From Brachyhypopomus gauderio (Eukaryota > Chordata > Actinopteri > Gymnotiformes > Hypopomidae), in assembly GCF_052324685.1 (NCBI RefSeq), contig NC_135219.1, forward strand, positions 24,221,532-24,285,531: a stretch of DNA of 64,000 bases, read 5' to 3'. This document shows positions 52,626-63,950 of this stretch, in pieces. The notes beneath the pieces are model-generated. The model was not told where the DNA came from, made no database searches, and saw only the letters and a program-made list of their open reading frames with translations. The translations under genes were made by a program, and so were the position numbers. Each line of letters opens with the position of its first letter. Position 1 is the stretch's first letter.

Positions 52626-54912
52626 GTGATGATGAATGTCATCAGTGCTTATGCTCCTCAGGTAGGTTGTGATTTGGAGGAGAAAGAAGATTTCTAGAGA
52701 CTTAGATGAAGTTGTTTTGCAGGTTCCTAAAGATGAGAGAGTGGTTATTGGAGCAGATTTAAATGGACATGTTGGTGGAGGGAACAGTGGTGATGAGGAG
52801 GTGTTGGGTAGACATGGGGTTAATGTAAGGAACACGGAAGGACAAATGGTGGTAGATTTTGCAAAAGGGATAAAGATGGCTATAGTTAACATTGAGAAAA
52901 AGGAAGAGCACAGGGTAACATAAGAGTTGGGGAAAATGCACACAGGTCGACTATATCCTTTGGAGGAGACGAAACCTGAAAGAGGTTAGTGATTGCAAGG
53001 TGTTACCAGGGGAGTGTAGCTAAACAGCATAGGATGGTGATATGTAGGATGGTTTTGGAGGTGAAGAAGAGGAAGAGAGTGGAATCTAAGACCTAAGGCA
53101 GGTACTGGGTAATGGTGGTGGTGTTCTGGATACCTGGGATGAGACTTCAAATGCAGTGAGGGATGTGGCTAGGAAGGTACTTGGTGTGACCTCAGGACAG
53201 AGGAAGAGAGACAAGGAGTCATGGTGGTGGAATGAGGAAGTTCAGGAAAATTTGAGAGGAAAGCGGTTGGCTAAAAAGAATTGGGATTTTCAGCGAGATG
53301 AAGAAAGTAGACAGGAGGTACAAGGAGATGTGTCGCAAGGCAAAGAGAGCAGTGGCAGAATCTAAAGAGAAGGCATATAGCAAGCTGTATGAGAAGTTGG
53401 ACACTAAGGAAGGGGAAAAGGATCTGTACAGATTGGTCAGACAGAGAAACCGTGATGGGCAGGATGTGTAGCAGGTTAGGATGATAAAGGATAAAGACGG
53501 AAATGTGTTGTCTGGTGAGGAGTGTGTCTTGGGAAGGTGGAAGGAGTATTTTGAGGAACTGATGAATCATGAGAATGAAAGGGAAAGAAGGTTAGAAAAG
53601 GTAGAGGTTGTGAATCAGGAAGTGCCCCAGGTGAGCAAGGAGGAAGTTAGGGCTGCAATTCAGAGAATGAAGTGTGGTAAGGCAGTTGGACCGGATGATA
53701 TTCCAGTGGAGGCATGGAAATGTTTGGGAGAGACAGCAGTGGAGTTTTTGACTGGGTTATTTAACAGAATCTTGGAAGGTCAGAAGATGCCTGAGGAGTG
53801 AAGACCAAGCATAATTGTGCCGATTTTCAAGAATAAGGGTGACCTTCAAAGCTGTAGTAATTACAGGTGAATAAAGCTGATCAGTCACAGCCTTAAAATC
53901 TGGGAAAGAGTAGTGGAAGCTAGGCTTAGAGGAGAGGTAGAGATCTGTGAGCAGCAGTATGGTTTCATGCCAGCTAAGTGCACCACAGATGCTATGTTTG
54001 CTTTGAGAGTGTTAATGGAGAAATATAGGGAAGGACAGAAGGAGTTACATTGTGTGTTTGCTGACTTGGAGAAAGCTTATGATAGAGTACCGAGACAGGA
54101 ATTGTGGTATTGTATGAGGAAGTCAGGAGTAGCAGAAAAGTATGTGAGGGTGGTGTAGGATTTGTATGAGAACAGTGTGACAGCAGTGAGATGTGCGGTA
54201 GGAATGACAGATGGGTTTAAATTTGTGGTAATACTACATCAGGGATCAGCCCTGAGTCCCTTCATGTTCGCAATTGTCATGGACAGACCGACGGACGAGT
54301 TTAGGCAGGAGTCCCCTTGGACTATGTTTGCTGATGACATTGTGATCTGTAGTGAAAGTAGTGAGCAGGTGGAGGTGAGCTTGGAAAGATGGAGATATGC
54401 TTTGGAGAGCAGGGGAATGAAAGTGAGCAGGAGTAAAACAGAGTACATGTGTGTGAATGAGAGGGCAGATGGTGGTCAGGTCATTACAAGGAGTTGATTT
54501 GGTGAAGGTTGACGAGTTTACCTACTTAGGGTCGAGGGTACAGAGTAATGGAGGAAGTGAAAGAGAGGTAAAGAATAGAGCGCAGACAGGGTGGGGTGGA
54601 TGGCATAAAGTGTCTGGGGTGATCTGTGATAGAAGGGTGTCAGCTAGAATGAAAGGAAAGATCTACAGGACAGTAGTGAGACCTGCTATGTTGTATGGAC
54701 TGGAGACAGTGGCACTGACAAAGAGACAGGTAAGGGAGATAGAGGTGTCTGAGATGAAGATGTTGAGATTCTTATATGGAGTGATGAGGAAGGATAGGAT
54801 CAGAAATGAGTTTATTAGAGGATCAGCACATGTAGCATGTTTTGGAGATAAGGTTAAAAAGTTAGATTGAGATGGTTTGGACATGTACAGAGGAGGGAGG
54901 AGAGGTATATTG

Positions 54913-56186
54913 TAGGGGTGGGAATCGTTTACTATCTCACGATTTGATTCGATTTTGGGGGCCACGATTCGATTCAAAATCGATTTTCGATTCAAAACGA
55001 TTTGATTTATAAAAATGTCTGCTTCAGTCTATAAAATCTGCATGATCTACTACAGTCTGCTTTGCAAGACAGAATGACAAATACAGAAAATTAAGTGTCT
55101 TTCACATTTACTTAACAAAAATAAAGTGCTTTGGTAAAATAAAATGGTTTTTGTTTTGTTACCAAAATTCTTGAGCTTCATTTTGCGAGCTCTCAGGGCT
55201 GGCTCGGGTGCTGTTCCCCCAGCCGTTGCTAGGGGCACCAGAGTCAGTCCCAGACTAAACCAGCGTAACCGTACACAGCCAGGTCCCTGCTTTCTCTGTG
55301 GTTGCTTATCGTTTAATGGTCTCGCCACCTCTCTGTTATGCTTTCTCTTTACTTATTCGAGTATTTATCTCCTGCGTCGCTTCCTGACCCATCTCAAGTT
55401 TTCCCAATCCTGTATTTCTTCCTATCCGTTTTGCCTTTATTTTTGGGAAGGGTTTTATTTTGCTGCGGCGTTTTTTGCCATGTTACTGCGGCGTTACTTC
55501 TGCTGGCGTCCTTGGTTTCGTTTTCGCGTTGCATTTATCTGCGCTGTTTTTTAGTTACTGTTGTTATTTTGTTTCTTCCTCCCGTCTCATTACGGTTGAG
55601 TTATTTTTCACCCGTTGTATTTTCCGCGTTGTTTCTTTGTTTCTATTTACTCCGTGCCCTCACGGTTTTGGTTTCTATTCATTTGCGCGTCGAGTCTTCT
55701 GCGTTGTTTTGTTTGTTCATTTTGGGTTGTTGTGCGCGTTTCCCTCTCGCTAATACATTTGACAAGTATCAAATGTCTTAATCTTGCGAACCAGCACTTG
55801 GGTCCACCCTTCTCTATATTATTTCTCACCCATCTCTATATTAATGCTCCCGTGCTCACCGCGTTACACAAGCCTTGCACATGAGCTACATTGTGTCCAG
55901 CTCGGTCTTCCCTGGCATTCGGTAAAAACCAAAATGAACCCATATTTTTGCCTTAAATGAAGACGGGACAGGTTGAATATCTCTTTCCTCCATCTGTTTT
56001 GAACCTTTTCTGCGCACGAGTGTGTCCCAGAACCTGCTGCATAAAGTCTCGCCTAATTTTGTAATTACATAACGCGAGACTTCACCACGACTTAGAATCA
56101 ATTTTAGGACATTTAAAATCGATTTTGAATCGTAGTAAATGAGAATCAATTTTTGATATATGAATCGATTTTTTGGCACACCTTTA
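54913..56186. mobile_element. 1274-bp hAT-type element nested in the RTE LINE
   Basis: Begins TAGGGGTGGGAATCG and ends TTTTTTGGCACACCTTTA, with AATCGATTTT-rich subterminal repeats and a perfect 8-bp duplication GTATATTG (54905-54912 and 56187-56194). The middle (about 55190-55780) is a T/C-rich stretch with several long overlapping plus-strand frames that match no known domain. It may be a separate insertion. Confidence 0.93.
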
Positions 56187-56349
56187 GTATATTGGTAGAC
56201 CTAAGAGGAGGTTTATGGATGCAGTGGTAGAGGATATGAGAGTGGCTGGTGTGTCAGTGGAGGACACTCAGGACAGGGCCAGATGGAGGAGTTTGATCCG
56301 CTGTGGTGACTCCTAAATGGGAATAGCCAAAAGAAGAAGAGGAAGAACC

Positions 56350-57394
56350 TTTGCAATTACAGAGGTCAAAATGTTTCCTGTAGTTTTTCACCAGGGATTT
56401 TGACCCATCTTTAATCCTTTAACTGAGGGCAGGAGGTTGTTCCACAAATACTCACAGTACATGGTCCCGGTCATTCTCTCCTTAATACAGTGCAGTCATC
56501 CTGTCCTATGTGCAGAAAGAACACCCCCAAAGCATGATGCTTCACAGTAGGGATGTTTTTAGATGGTACTCATCACTCTTTGTCCTCCAAACACGGCGAA
56601 TGGGAATAAGACCATGAAGTTCTATTTAGGTCTCATGTGACCACAGAACTTTCTCCCATGACTCTTTTGGATCATTCAAATGGTCATGGGTCAACTTAAG
56701 ACGGGCCTGGATGTGTGCTGATTTAAACAGGGGAACCTTCTGTACCATACATGACTTTAAACTATGACGTCTTAGTGTATTACCCACAGTAACCTTGGAA
56801 ACAGTGGTGCCAGCTCTCTTCAGGTCATTGACCAGCTCCTCCCATGTAGTCCTGGACTGATTCTTCACTTGTCTTAGGATCATTGCTACACCACGAGGTG
56901 AGATCTTGCATGGCGCCCCAGTCCGAGGGAGATTGACAGTCATATTTAGCTTCTTCCATTTTCTACTAACTGCTCCAACAGTTAATCTTTTTTCATCAAG
57001 CTGCTTGGCAATTTCCCCATAGCCCTTTCCAGCCTTGTGGAGGTCTACAATTTTGTCTCTGGTGTTTTTGGACAGCTCTTTGTTCTTAGCCATGTTAGTA
57101 GTTGGTAGGGTGGACGGGTGTCTTTATCCAGCTAACGACCTCAAACAGGTGCTTCTAATTTAGAATAATAAGTGGAGTGGAGGTGGAGATTGTCAGGTGT
57201 TCAAATACTTATTTGCAGCAGTAACACACAAATAAATAATTTAAAAATGATACACTGTGATTTCTGGATTTTTTTTTTATTATGTCTCTCACAGTGGACA
57301 TTCACCTAAGATGAAAATTTCAGACCCCTCCATGATTTCTAAGTGGGAGAACTTACAAAGTTGCAGGGTGTTCAAATGCTTATTTTGCTCACTG
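56350..57394 (-). mobile_element. Tc1-like transposon, 3'-truncated
   Basis: The right end holds the inverted repeat CAGTGAGCAAAATAAGC (minus strand) followed by the usual CACTTAGAAATCATGGAGG leader. The partner end is missing; on the left it joins the RTE tail directly. It carries a transposase pseudogene on the minus strand. A different family from the other Tc1 copies here. Confidence 0.88.
56360..57093 (-). pseudogene. Tc1-like transposase pseudogene
   Basis: Start ATG at 57093. The intact first 155 codons (57093-56626) show the helix-turn-helix ([32 protein letters not shown]), GRPR-hook equivalent [13 protein letters not shown], then [26 protein letters not shown], where the first catalytic Asp region is already altered (SHET instead of SDET). 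A stop follows. Downstream decayed segments (HAEKHHP-like reads) continue to about 56360. A DDE transposase, inactive. Confidence 0.88.
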
Positions 57395-57419
57395 TATGTA
57401 CTCCGATAATTTTTCTTTG

Positions 57420-57960
57420 TCACGCGGGACGGGAGGAGGTTGACCGCCATCTCCGTTATTGTTCGCCCCTTCCATTGAGCCATTGTCCATTGCAATTAAA
57501 TCCCTTAAAACCTTTCAGGGTATATTGCGTTCTGTTATCAAATTGAAGTTGTCATTATATGCAGATGATTTAATGTTTTATGTAAACAATCCCATCTGTA
57601 GACTTCCTTCAATTGTATCACTTTTTTGAAGAAATTTTGTTCATTTTGGGAGTATAGGCTCAACCTCCAGAAGAATGAATGTTATCCAGTGAAATCGCTA
57701 GCACTCTCACTGAGTCAATCAACATTGCCCTTTAAGTTTGTTCCATCGGGCTTCAGATATCTGGGGATTTTAAAAACTTGTACACTGCCATCTCTTTTTC
57801 ACTCTGACTTCTCTCCTTTGCTTAACAAACTTAAATCAGATTTGGAGAGATGGAGGTCTCTTTCCCTTTCATTTGTTGGTAGGAAAAATTTAATAAAGAT
57901 GAATGTTTTGTCTAGATCTCCACAAACACCCCTGCTGTGTGTGTATGTTTGGGCGTGTGT
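57420..57960 (+). mobile_element. L1/Tx1-group LINE reverse-transcriptase fragment
   Basis: In alternating frames: FAPSIEPLSIAIKSLKTFQ-like, then LSLYADDLMFYVNNP with the YADDL catalytic motif (57558-57572), KNECYPVKSLALSLS, RYLGILKT, LNKLKSDLERWRSLSLSFVG and RKNLIKMNVLSR. These match the palm-to-thumb part of fish L1 reverse transcriptase. 5' truncated at the Tc1 end and 3' truncated at 57.96 kb. Dead. Confidence 0.85.
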
Positions 57961-58228
57961 GTTTATATAAGTGAATAGAGATTATGTTTAAAACCAAAAG
58001 AAAAATTGAGGTTGTTTTTGTTCAGTGATTCATTTGAATTGTGTCTTATGAAATAATGCAGGTATGTAATCATTTGTGTGAGGAAAAAAAGAGAGAATTT
58101 AGGATCAGATGAATCCACTGTTATGGTGTAAAACAAATGGAGCACAGTGTCCAATGCTGGCAAAGCTAATCCTTGTTGTACACTGGATCAGTTTTACATG
58201 GAAATCTCTTCCTTAATAAGCCTGCAGG

Positions 58229-59919
58229 TAGGGCTGAACGATTTTGGAAAATAATCTAATTGCAATTTTTTATCTATAAATTGCGATTGCGATTTAAAAT
58301 CGGGATTTTTTCCCCATTGTTCCACTTCAGGCCTGTGGTTGGCGCCAGAGCGAACTACTAACTTTTTAGTCTAACTGTGCGTTCACACCGAAAGCGATAA
58401 AATCGCTCTCCGTGGCCGAGTCGCCAGCATCGCGTCGCGTGAGGGCGTGTCCAACATCACGCCTGCATGCAGCACGTGACAGATATGCAAATCACGTTTT
58501 TAAAGCAGGACGCAGTATTTATTTTAATCTATTGATTACAGGACACACGATTATAAAGGAGTGCGTGTATAAAACATAGTGTGTGTATAAAACACATAGT
58601 ATATAAACCTAAAATGTTTATGTATTTTTTTTACTTTTTACCCCAGACCCGAAGATCAAACAGGAATTTAAAAAATCATAACCAATAATAGGGTATACGC
58701 TAATTTATTGCAGATGTTTTTTTAACAAATGAACAGTATTCCCTCCAAAAATAAACATCGTAAAGTGCGGGACATCCAGAGACATCCACTATTAATCTCT
58801 CCTCCATTTTGCAATCGGAACAAATAATCAGTAGGAACCAAAGTCAGAGGTGCGGTTTCGGAGGAGGGTGCAAACATACTTTCTGATTGGTAGTCGCCGC
58901 CGCGCGTCACTGCTCATTTGCATAAAGTTGAGCCAAGCTCAACTTGTTCGCGTCGCTCGAATCGCTCACTTCGCGTCGCGCCGCATCGCTGGGTGTCGCT
59001 CACTCTCATTGAAAATGAATGACTTCCGGTCGCCGTGTCGCTCTCGTCGCTTTCGGTGTGAAAGCAAGTAAGTAAGACGCTCAATGCATGAGAGTTGGCA
59101 ACCCTGCAGGTATAGCAACTTGGTTAAAATATGTGCGTGAGGGCATTTGGTAGCGCATATCCAGTGTGTTTAACAAAGCCATGAAGCCGGGCTTGTTCAC
59201 TACATTAACGGACATCATGTCTTTCACTATGAACTCCATTACTGCCCGAGTTATTTCAGCGTGCTGCTTCAAATTACATCCATAAGGAGTTACAGTTTCA
59301 AACGGTTCGGTCAGTGAACCCTGTCTGCTGGACCACGGTCAAGCTATCCGCGCTTTCGCGATTCATCCGCGCTTTAAATCTTATTGCGCCTATATGCGTG
59401 ATTTTACGGTATTTCGCTGCTCACCGCATACTAAAGCTGTATAAGCGCAGAGAAACACTTTTGCGTATTTGAAGATGCAGCACTGGTCGTTGGCATTTTA
59501 GCCTTACAAATATCATACGAGGCTTTGTGGTAGTTTTTTTTATGCTGAAGAAGGTTTGTAGTGTTATCTCGCGTCGTAGCAACAGTAGCAAGGCACGTTT
59601 TGCAGGGTACCTGACGTTGAGCAGCATCTTTTTAAAAGCCAAAGTAATTTCACACAACTGATGTGCTGCCCCTCTTTGGTATTAGACTTTCAGTTGTGTC
59701 AGCTTCCGTCGAGCCTGAAGCCATTGTGCAACAAGTTAAAGTGCGCTGTGTTAACTTCACTTCTCCACCTCTGCCTCCTGCTCGGGTTTGCTCCGTTCGT
59801 CTTCGGCTCGGCTCGCTCCCAAGTCACGTGACCAGTTTAAATCGCAGCCTGTGCGATTAGACAATCGCGTTTTTAAAAATCGCGAAATTATCGCAAATGC
59901 AATTAATCGTTCAGCCCTA
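58229..59919. mobile_element. 1691-bp hAT-type element
   Basis: Begins TAGGGCTGAACGATTTTGG and ends AATTAATCGTTCAGCCCTA, with ATTGCGATTGCGATT/AATCGCG subterminal repeats and a perfect 8-bp duplication CCTGCAGG (58221-58228 and 59920-59927). It carries a nested MITE (58379-59065). No transposase frame. Confidence 0.95.
58379..59065. mobile_element. 687-bp MITE nested in the hAT element
   Basis: The terminal repeats GCGTTCACACCGAAAGCGA and (reversed right end) GCTTTCACACCGAAAGCGA are followed by CGCTC/GTCGC-rich arms. An octamer ATGCAAAT lies inside the left arm (58489) and its reverse ATTTGCAT inside the right arm (58915). The superfamily is not assignable and the target duplication is unclear. 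Confidence 0.75.
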
Positions 59920-60075
59920 CCTGCAGGATCTCACTTTTCTCATTGATCTCACTGATGCTCTCCCATGTAGTGCATGGAGTATAAGCTTTACCATCCAGAC
60001 TAATAGCTAGGCTTAAATGGTTCAGGGAGTCATAATATCTAACTGCTGGTCACCCCTACTCATAGTACACTTGTG

Positions 60076-60250
60076 GGGCAGTCATGGCCTGGTGGTAGGG
60101 AACTGGTCTTGTGACCGGAGGGTCGTGGGTTCGATTCCCAGCCCTGACTGAAGTGCCCTTGAGAAAGGCACCTAACCCCAACTGCTCCCTGGGTGCCGGG
60201 CTAGGGCTGTCCACCGTTCTGGGCACGTGTGATCCACAGCCCCCTAGTAA
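60076..60250 (+). mobile_element. tRNA-derived SINE
   Basis: Starts GGGGCAGTCATGGCCTGGTGG with a Pol III A-box-like TGGCCTGGTGG and a perfect B-box GGTTCGATTCC (60128-60138). It is followed by the conserved body AAGTGCCCTTGAG, GGCACCTAACCCCAACTGCT and GTGATCCACAGCCCC. This is a widespread fish SINE. It cannot fold as a true tRNA. Confidence 0.88.
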
Positions 60251-60520
60251 TCAGTAGGGTTTCTGGTGTAGGGTTTCTCAAAATCTATGAGACTAGATAT
60301 TTTATTGCCAAATGTGATGCAACATCTGCCTGGAAAATCTGAATTTAGCAGCACCATTACCACAAAGTTATGCACACATGTTGGCAACGAAGGTGGAGAT
60401 TGGGACATTGATCCAATGTTGATCCCAACTAGGCTAAACCAATTAATAAAAGATACACTACTCACTAATAATGAGGTATATTTGTCTTTCGGGTGAAATT
60501 TATGAATTTATGGATGGTCG
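60250..60520 (+). other. Unrecognised open segment
   Basis: 60287-60484 is open on + with a protein-like composition (PNVMQHLPGKSEFSSTITTK; GGDWDIDPMLIPTRLNQLIK). A donor-like GAG|GTATAT falls at about 60476. I do not recognise the family; it may be a fragment of a mobile multicopy fish gene or a decayed exon. No flanking exons were identified. Confidence 0.3.
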
Positions 60521-60639
60521 CATCATTTATACCTTGATGAGCTGGATCATCACTGACGATGTGTCCAAGCTGCACCGGCAAGGTGTTTCAATTGATAAGA
60601 ATTTTTCACATATCGGCCACACCGGTTTAAATAGCCTTC

Positions 60640-61772
60640 ACGTGTCTGGAACGCAGCGCGGTTGTTAATCGTTTCTCAAGAGACGCTTTTTATTGCTGCA
60701 CCGCTAAGCACACATGCAACAGAGCGCAAATCTACCTTGCTGAAAAGGAAGGACGTTCTGAACCACAATTTCTCCCAAACATTGAAGTAAAAAAGGAACA
60801 TTTGCCAAATAAAGGAACCGTGTTTGTTGTCAGGAAGTACATCGGGTTTTAAAGGTCAGACGTGGACCAAACACAGTCACTTACTGCAAATGCTGTCGAG
60901 CAAAAGTTTTCGCGGCTGGTGGTAACGATCAATCTGCTGCACCACCCATAAAGCTGCTTAAACTTGACGCATCGCGATCAGCGTGAGGGTCCGCACGGCA
61001 AAAATGACGCAAACGCGGTGGCTCCGCTGTCATGCCGCGAGCTCGTGCACCTCTCGATTTTTGCACTTCGCGCATGCCGCTCTTCAGCGCTGTGTTTTGC
61101 GCCAAGTTATGTTTACAGGGTTCATACAACATTACGGAACTTTCAAGGTCCATTTCAAAATTTTTCAGCACCTTCAGCTTAATTAAGTTACTTATACAAA
61201 TACACATATGGTCGAAATTATTCAAAATTATTAGATTTTAATCACACTAAAAGAGATGGTACTGTCTCCCCAGTATTCGACTGCTATTATTATTTTTTTT
61301 GTTTAAATATTATGTTATTTAAAAGGTAAGATATTTGGGACTTTTCAGTACAATACAACTATTGATAAACAGCCCTGTCTACTTTGTCTAAATACCTCTT
61401 ATTTGTAATTAAGAAACTGGTGTGCAATTTATAATATTATGTGTAGCTGGTTCACATAAGTTGCATAAACCTACAGTTTTGGTGCTGTCTGAAAAATGTT
61501 TTAAATAAAAGGTTGAATATGATTCATTCACTACTTTAGTGCTACCATTTGCAAACTGATCATGTGGGGCCATGCAAATCTGTATTACATGTAATACTTA
61601 GATGGAGACATTTTTCTAACAGTGGAATAGGGTACTCTTAACCACTCTACTGCAGAAATTATTTTCGTAATCAGTGCAGTCAACACATCATGCATGGGGG
61701 GGGAAAACCGATATAATTTCTAAAAAAAAAAACGTGATGTAGAATTTTGGTCATACCGCTCAGCACTAGCGT
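60640..61772 (+). mobile_element. hAT remnant with BED-zinc-finger fragment
   Basis: Around 60880-60960 a degenerate BED finger is visible (YCKCCRAKVFAAGGN) preceded by SDVDQTQSL-like residues in a shifted frame, as in ZBED/hAT transposases. The right end AAAAAACGTGATGTAG...CCGCTCAGCACTA (to about 61772) resembles a hAT terminus. 61545-61705 is shared with 47245-47350. The left border was not found. No intact frame. Confidence 0.5.
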
Positions 61773-61901
61773 TTAGGTTAAATAAGGTGTCACAATAAGG
61801 GTCTAGTCAGAATCGACCTACTGTGTTCACTTTTCTGTCTCTATTGACATGCACTTGTATGTGAAGGAATTCAGCCTAGTACTGTGTAGTTGCATCTTAA
61901 C

Positions 61902-63037
61902 TAGGCCTGTGTTGAAAAAATCGATTTTCCGATTTAGAATCGATTCGCATATGATGATCTGATAATCGATTCGTACGTCCAAAGTTTTAAAAATTAAAAT
62001 AATTTTTTACATTTCCCCCAGCGAACTTTTACCCCCGCCTCGTCACTGAATTCACGCAGGCGTGCTCAGTCCAACTAACTGTAAAGCAACATGGTGTCGG
62101 GCAGTGCCGGTAACGATGATAGTCAAATCGGAAATCTAAAAACAGAAGGACAGTTTATCCAGTGTCAGTGACTATTTACAGTTAGTCCATGTCACTGACA
62201 GTTTACCCAGTGTTTTTACAGTTTAAAAAAGTTTAAAATGTTCTTGTAACGTTGGGCGCAAGGCGATGGACAAGTCGAGACAGAATCCTTTGCACTTTCC
62301 AAGTCGTTACGTTTATTACATTTACCGAAGCGCAGACAGTGCACATAAAACACACATAAACGACACGCATAGGACGCTGCGCGAACGCACATTAAGTAGA
62401 CAAACCACACAAACCCCATGTGATGACGAGACGAGCCACAGGTGAGACGGATGATCTCAAGATGCACCCGCACAAACGGAGATACACAGACGACGTTAAC
62501 ACGCCCAAAAGGGAGGGGTCAGGGACCGTAACGTGACAGTTCTGTTCTTATATTCTCACTTTAAAGAAAAATACACGTTTACATTTTATACTTTCAGTTT
62601 ATTAAGTGTGAGCATTTTTTAAATAAAAATGTCTTTGGTAGCAATAGCTTTTAGGTGAATTCTTAATTATTTCAATCATAATAATAATGCACTGGTTAGT
62701 GTCCCAGTAGGAGTCCACTGTTGCAGATATAGACACCTCAAAGATGTCCTCTGTTTATTGTCCTGGATTACCTTTCTTGAAGGTAGATTTATGATTACCC
62801 TTTTCACCAGTCTTCCAGCCATCAGTAACTACCAAATACCAGTAACTATTTGCCGATATAATACTAGTTTTAACATGTTGCTTCTGTACACAGTCAGGAA
62901 ACAGCTCAAATACATTTTTAATAACACTAAACCCCGAATTGGATCGAATCAATTAAATCGGATTAAATCGAAATAAATAGATTCTTAATCTTCAGAATCG
63001 GATCGATTCTTGAAATTTGAATCAATACCCAGCCCTA
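61902..63037. mobile_element. 1136-bp hAT-type element
   Basis: Begins TAGGCCTGTGTTGAAAAAATC and ends GAATCAATACCCAGCCCTA, with AATCGATT-rich subterminal repeats and a perfect 8-bp duplication ATCTTAAC (61894-61901 and 63038-63045). It carries a nested LTR (62245-62538). No transposase. Confidence 0.93.
62245..62538. mobile_element. 294-bp solo-LTR-like insertion
   Basis: Starts TGTAACGTTGGG and ends CCGTAACGTGACA (TG...CA with inverted TGT...ACA termini). Flanked by a perfect 5-bp duplication GTTCT (62240-62244 and 62539-62543). No internal retroelement sequence accompanies it, so it is best read as a solo LTR left by recombination. The family is unknown. Confidence 0.75.
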
Positions 63038-63045
63038 ATCTTAAC

Positions 63046-63830
63046 ATTAGGTAACTGAATAACTGAAGTTGCTTTTGACTTTATCTGGGCAGCAAAAATA
63101 TAAGACATAAGTAACTTGCTAACTAGTTAACTTAATTTTAGTTAAGCTAAAGGCATCTTCAAGTGTTTCCACACTTTAAGAAAAACCTAGAAAAATACCT
63201 TGTGTCGACACATGTATAGACACATCAGTTCGCAAACTGCGGTTGCTTTTATAGCTACGCAACTAGATGTTAACTAGCTAACGGTTTAAAAATGCAGGAC
63301 ACCTAAGATAAATAACGTCAGTTAAGACAGCCAACATGGCGAACATAGCAACAGCTAACATAGAGGAGAGACTAAAACAACCGAGTAACACCTGTTAAGG
63401 CCCATGAAAATGAACAACGTCCTATTATTTAAATAAACATGTTACTGCTAATCTAGTATCTAGCCACCAACCACTTAGTAAATTAGCTAACATAGCTAGC
63501 CAGACAACATTAAGGAGCTTTCTGTAGCTACCTAGCTTTCATCTGGAATGATTGACAGTTCTGTGACATATATCACTTTTACTGATAATTTAAGAAAATG
63601 TCAGTATAACAAAACGATAGACTAAAATATCCAAACTAGAACGAGAACAGGCTAACTGTTCACACCAGCTAACATGGCTAGTTAGGATGCTAGCTGGTTA
63701 ACATTAGCTAGCATAAGCAATGTTAGGTTTGACTAGAGGGAATAGAAAAGACTTCAAATGCATGAAATTATAAACATGAACCGTACAAATGAGATTTCAC
63801 ACATACGAATACCACTTAAATTAATCACGT
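63046..63830. other. Right-edge intergenic or intronic DNA
   Basis: TAGC-rich low-complexity stretches (GCTAGC, TTAGCTAG). A YY1-like CAACATGGCGAAC lies at about 63332, where a short plus-strand frame of 20 codons begins. No recognisable coding exon. Confidence 0.4.
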
Positions 63831-63832
63831 AC

Positions 63833-63950
63833 CTCGATCTGAAGCTGTTTTACGCTCCGTCAACGGCCAAACGTTGTTGAAGCCCGTTTGAGCGAGAGCG
63901 AGTACAGCAGCGCCGTGAGGACCAACGACCTACAGACACCACAGGCGAAA
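63833..63950 (-). other. Possible minus-strand 5' exon with strong donor
   Basis: On the minus strand GATCGAG|GTACGTG at 63833/63832 is a strong 5' splice site. It ends a CpG-containing stretch of about 115 bp that lacks ATG, as expected for a 5' UTR exon. By synteny with human 14q13 the next gene after BRMS1L is MBIP on the opposite strand, so this could be its first exon. No MBIP coding sequence was found, so the gene identity is inference. Confidence 0.3.

Larger units (their letters stand above)
51240..56345 (+). mobile_element. RTE-like non-LTR retrotransposon with two hAT insertions
   Basis: The 5' part (51240-51825) has GTGCCGGTCCCAAGCCCGGA followed by the start of an endonuclease domain (RVGTLNVGSM; MERRKIDILCVQETK). 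After the first hAT the endonuclease continues (MMNVISAYAPQVG; RVVIGADLNGHVGGGNSGDE). Reverse transcriptase follows: AVGPDDIPVEAWKCLGE, YGFMPAKCTTDAMFALRVLM, CVFADLEKAYDRVPRQELWY, HQGSALSPFMFAIVMD and the catalytic box FADDIVICSES (about 54328-54360). A C-terminal part YLGSRVQSNGG is interrupted by the second hAT and ends RRFMDAVVEDMRVAGVS...RWRSLIRCGDS, then a short (AAGAAG)-rich tail. Multiple stops and frameshifts: a dead copy. RTE is by motif order and short 3' tail. Confidence 0.85.

Noticed and set aside
55144-55781. 136- and 147-codon frames as membrane proteins
   Set aside because: T/C-rich DNA inside a hAT element gives hydrophobic open frames by composition; no family motif.
58850-59071. 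Arg/Ser-rich frame near 59 kb
   Set aside because: Lies in the CGCTC-rich arm of a MITE.
60076-60250. A fourth tRNA gene
   Set aside because: Pol III boxes are present but the stems do not form a cloverleaf and the body is a known-type SINE.
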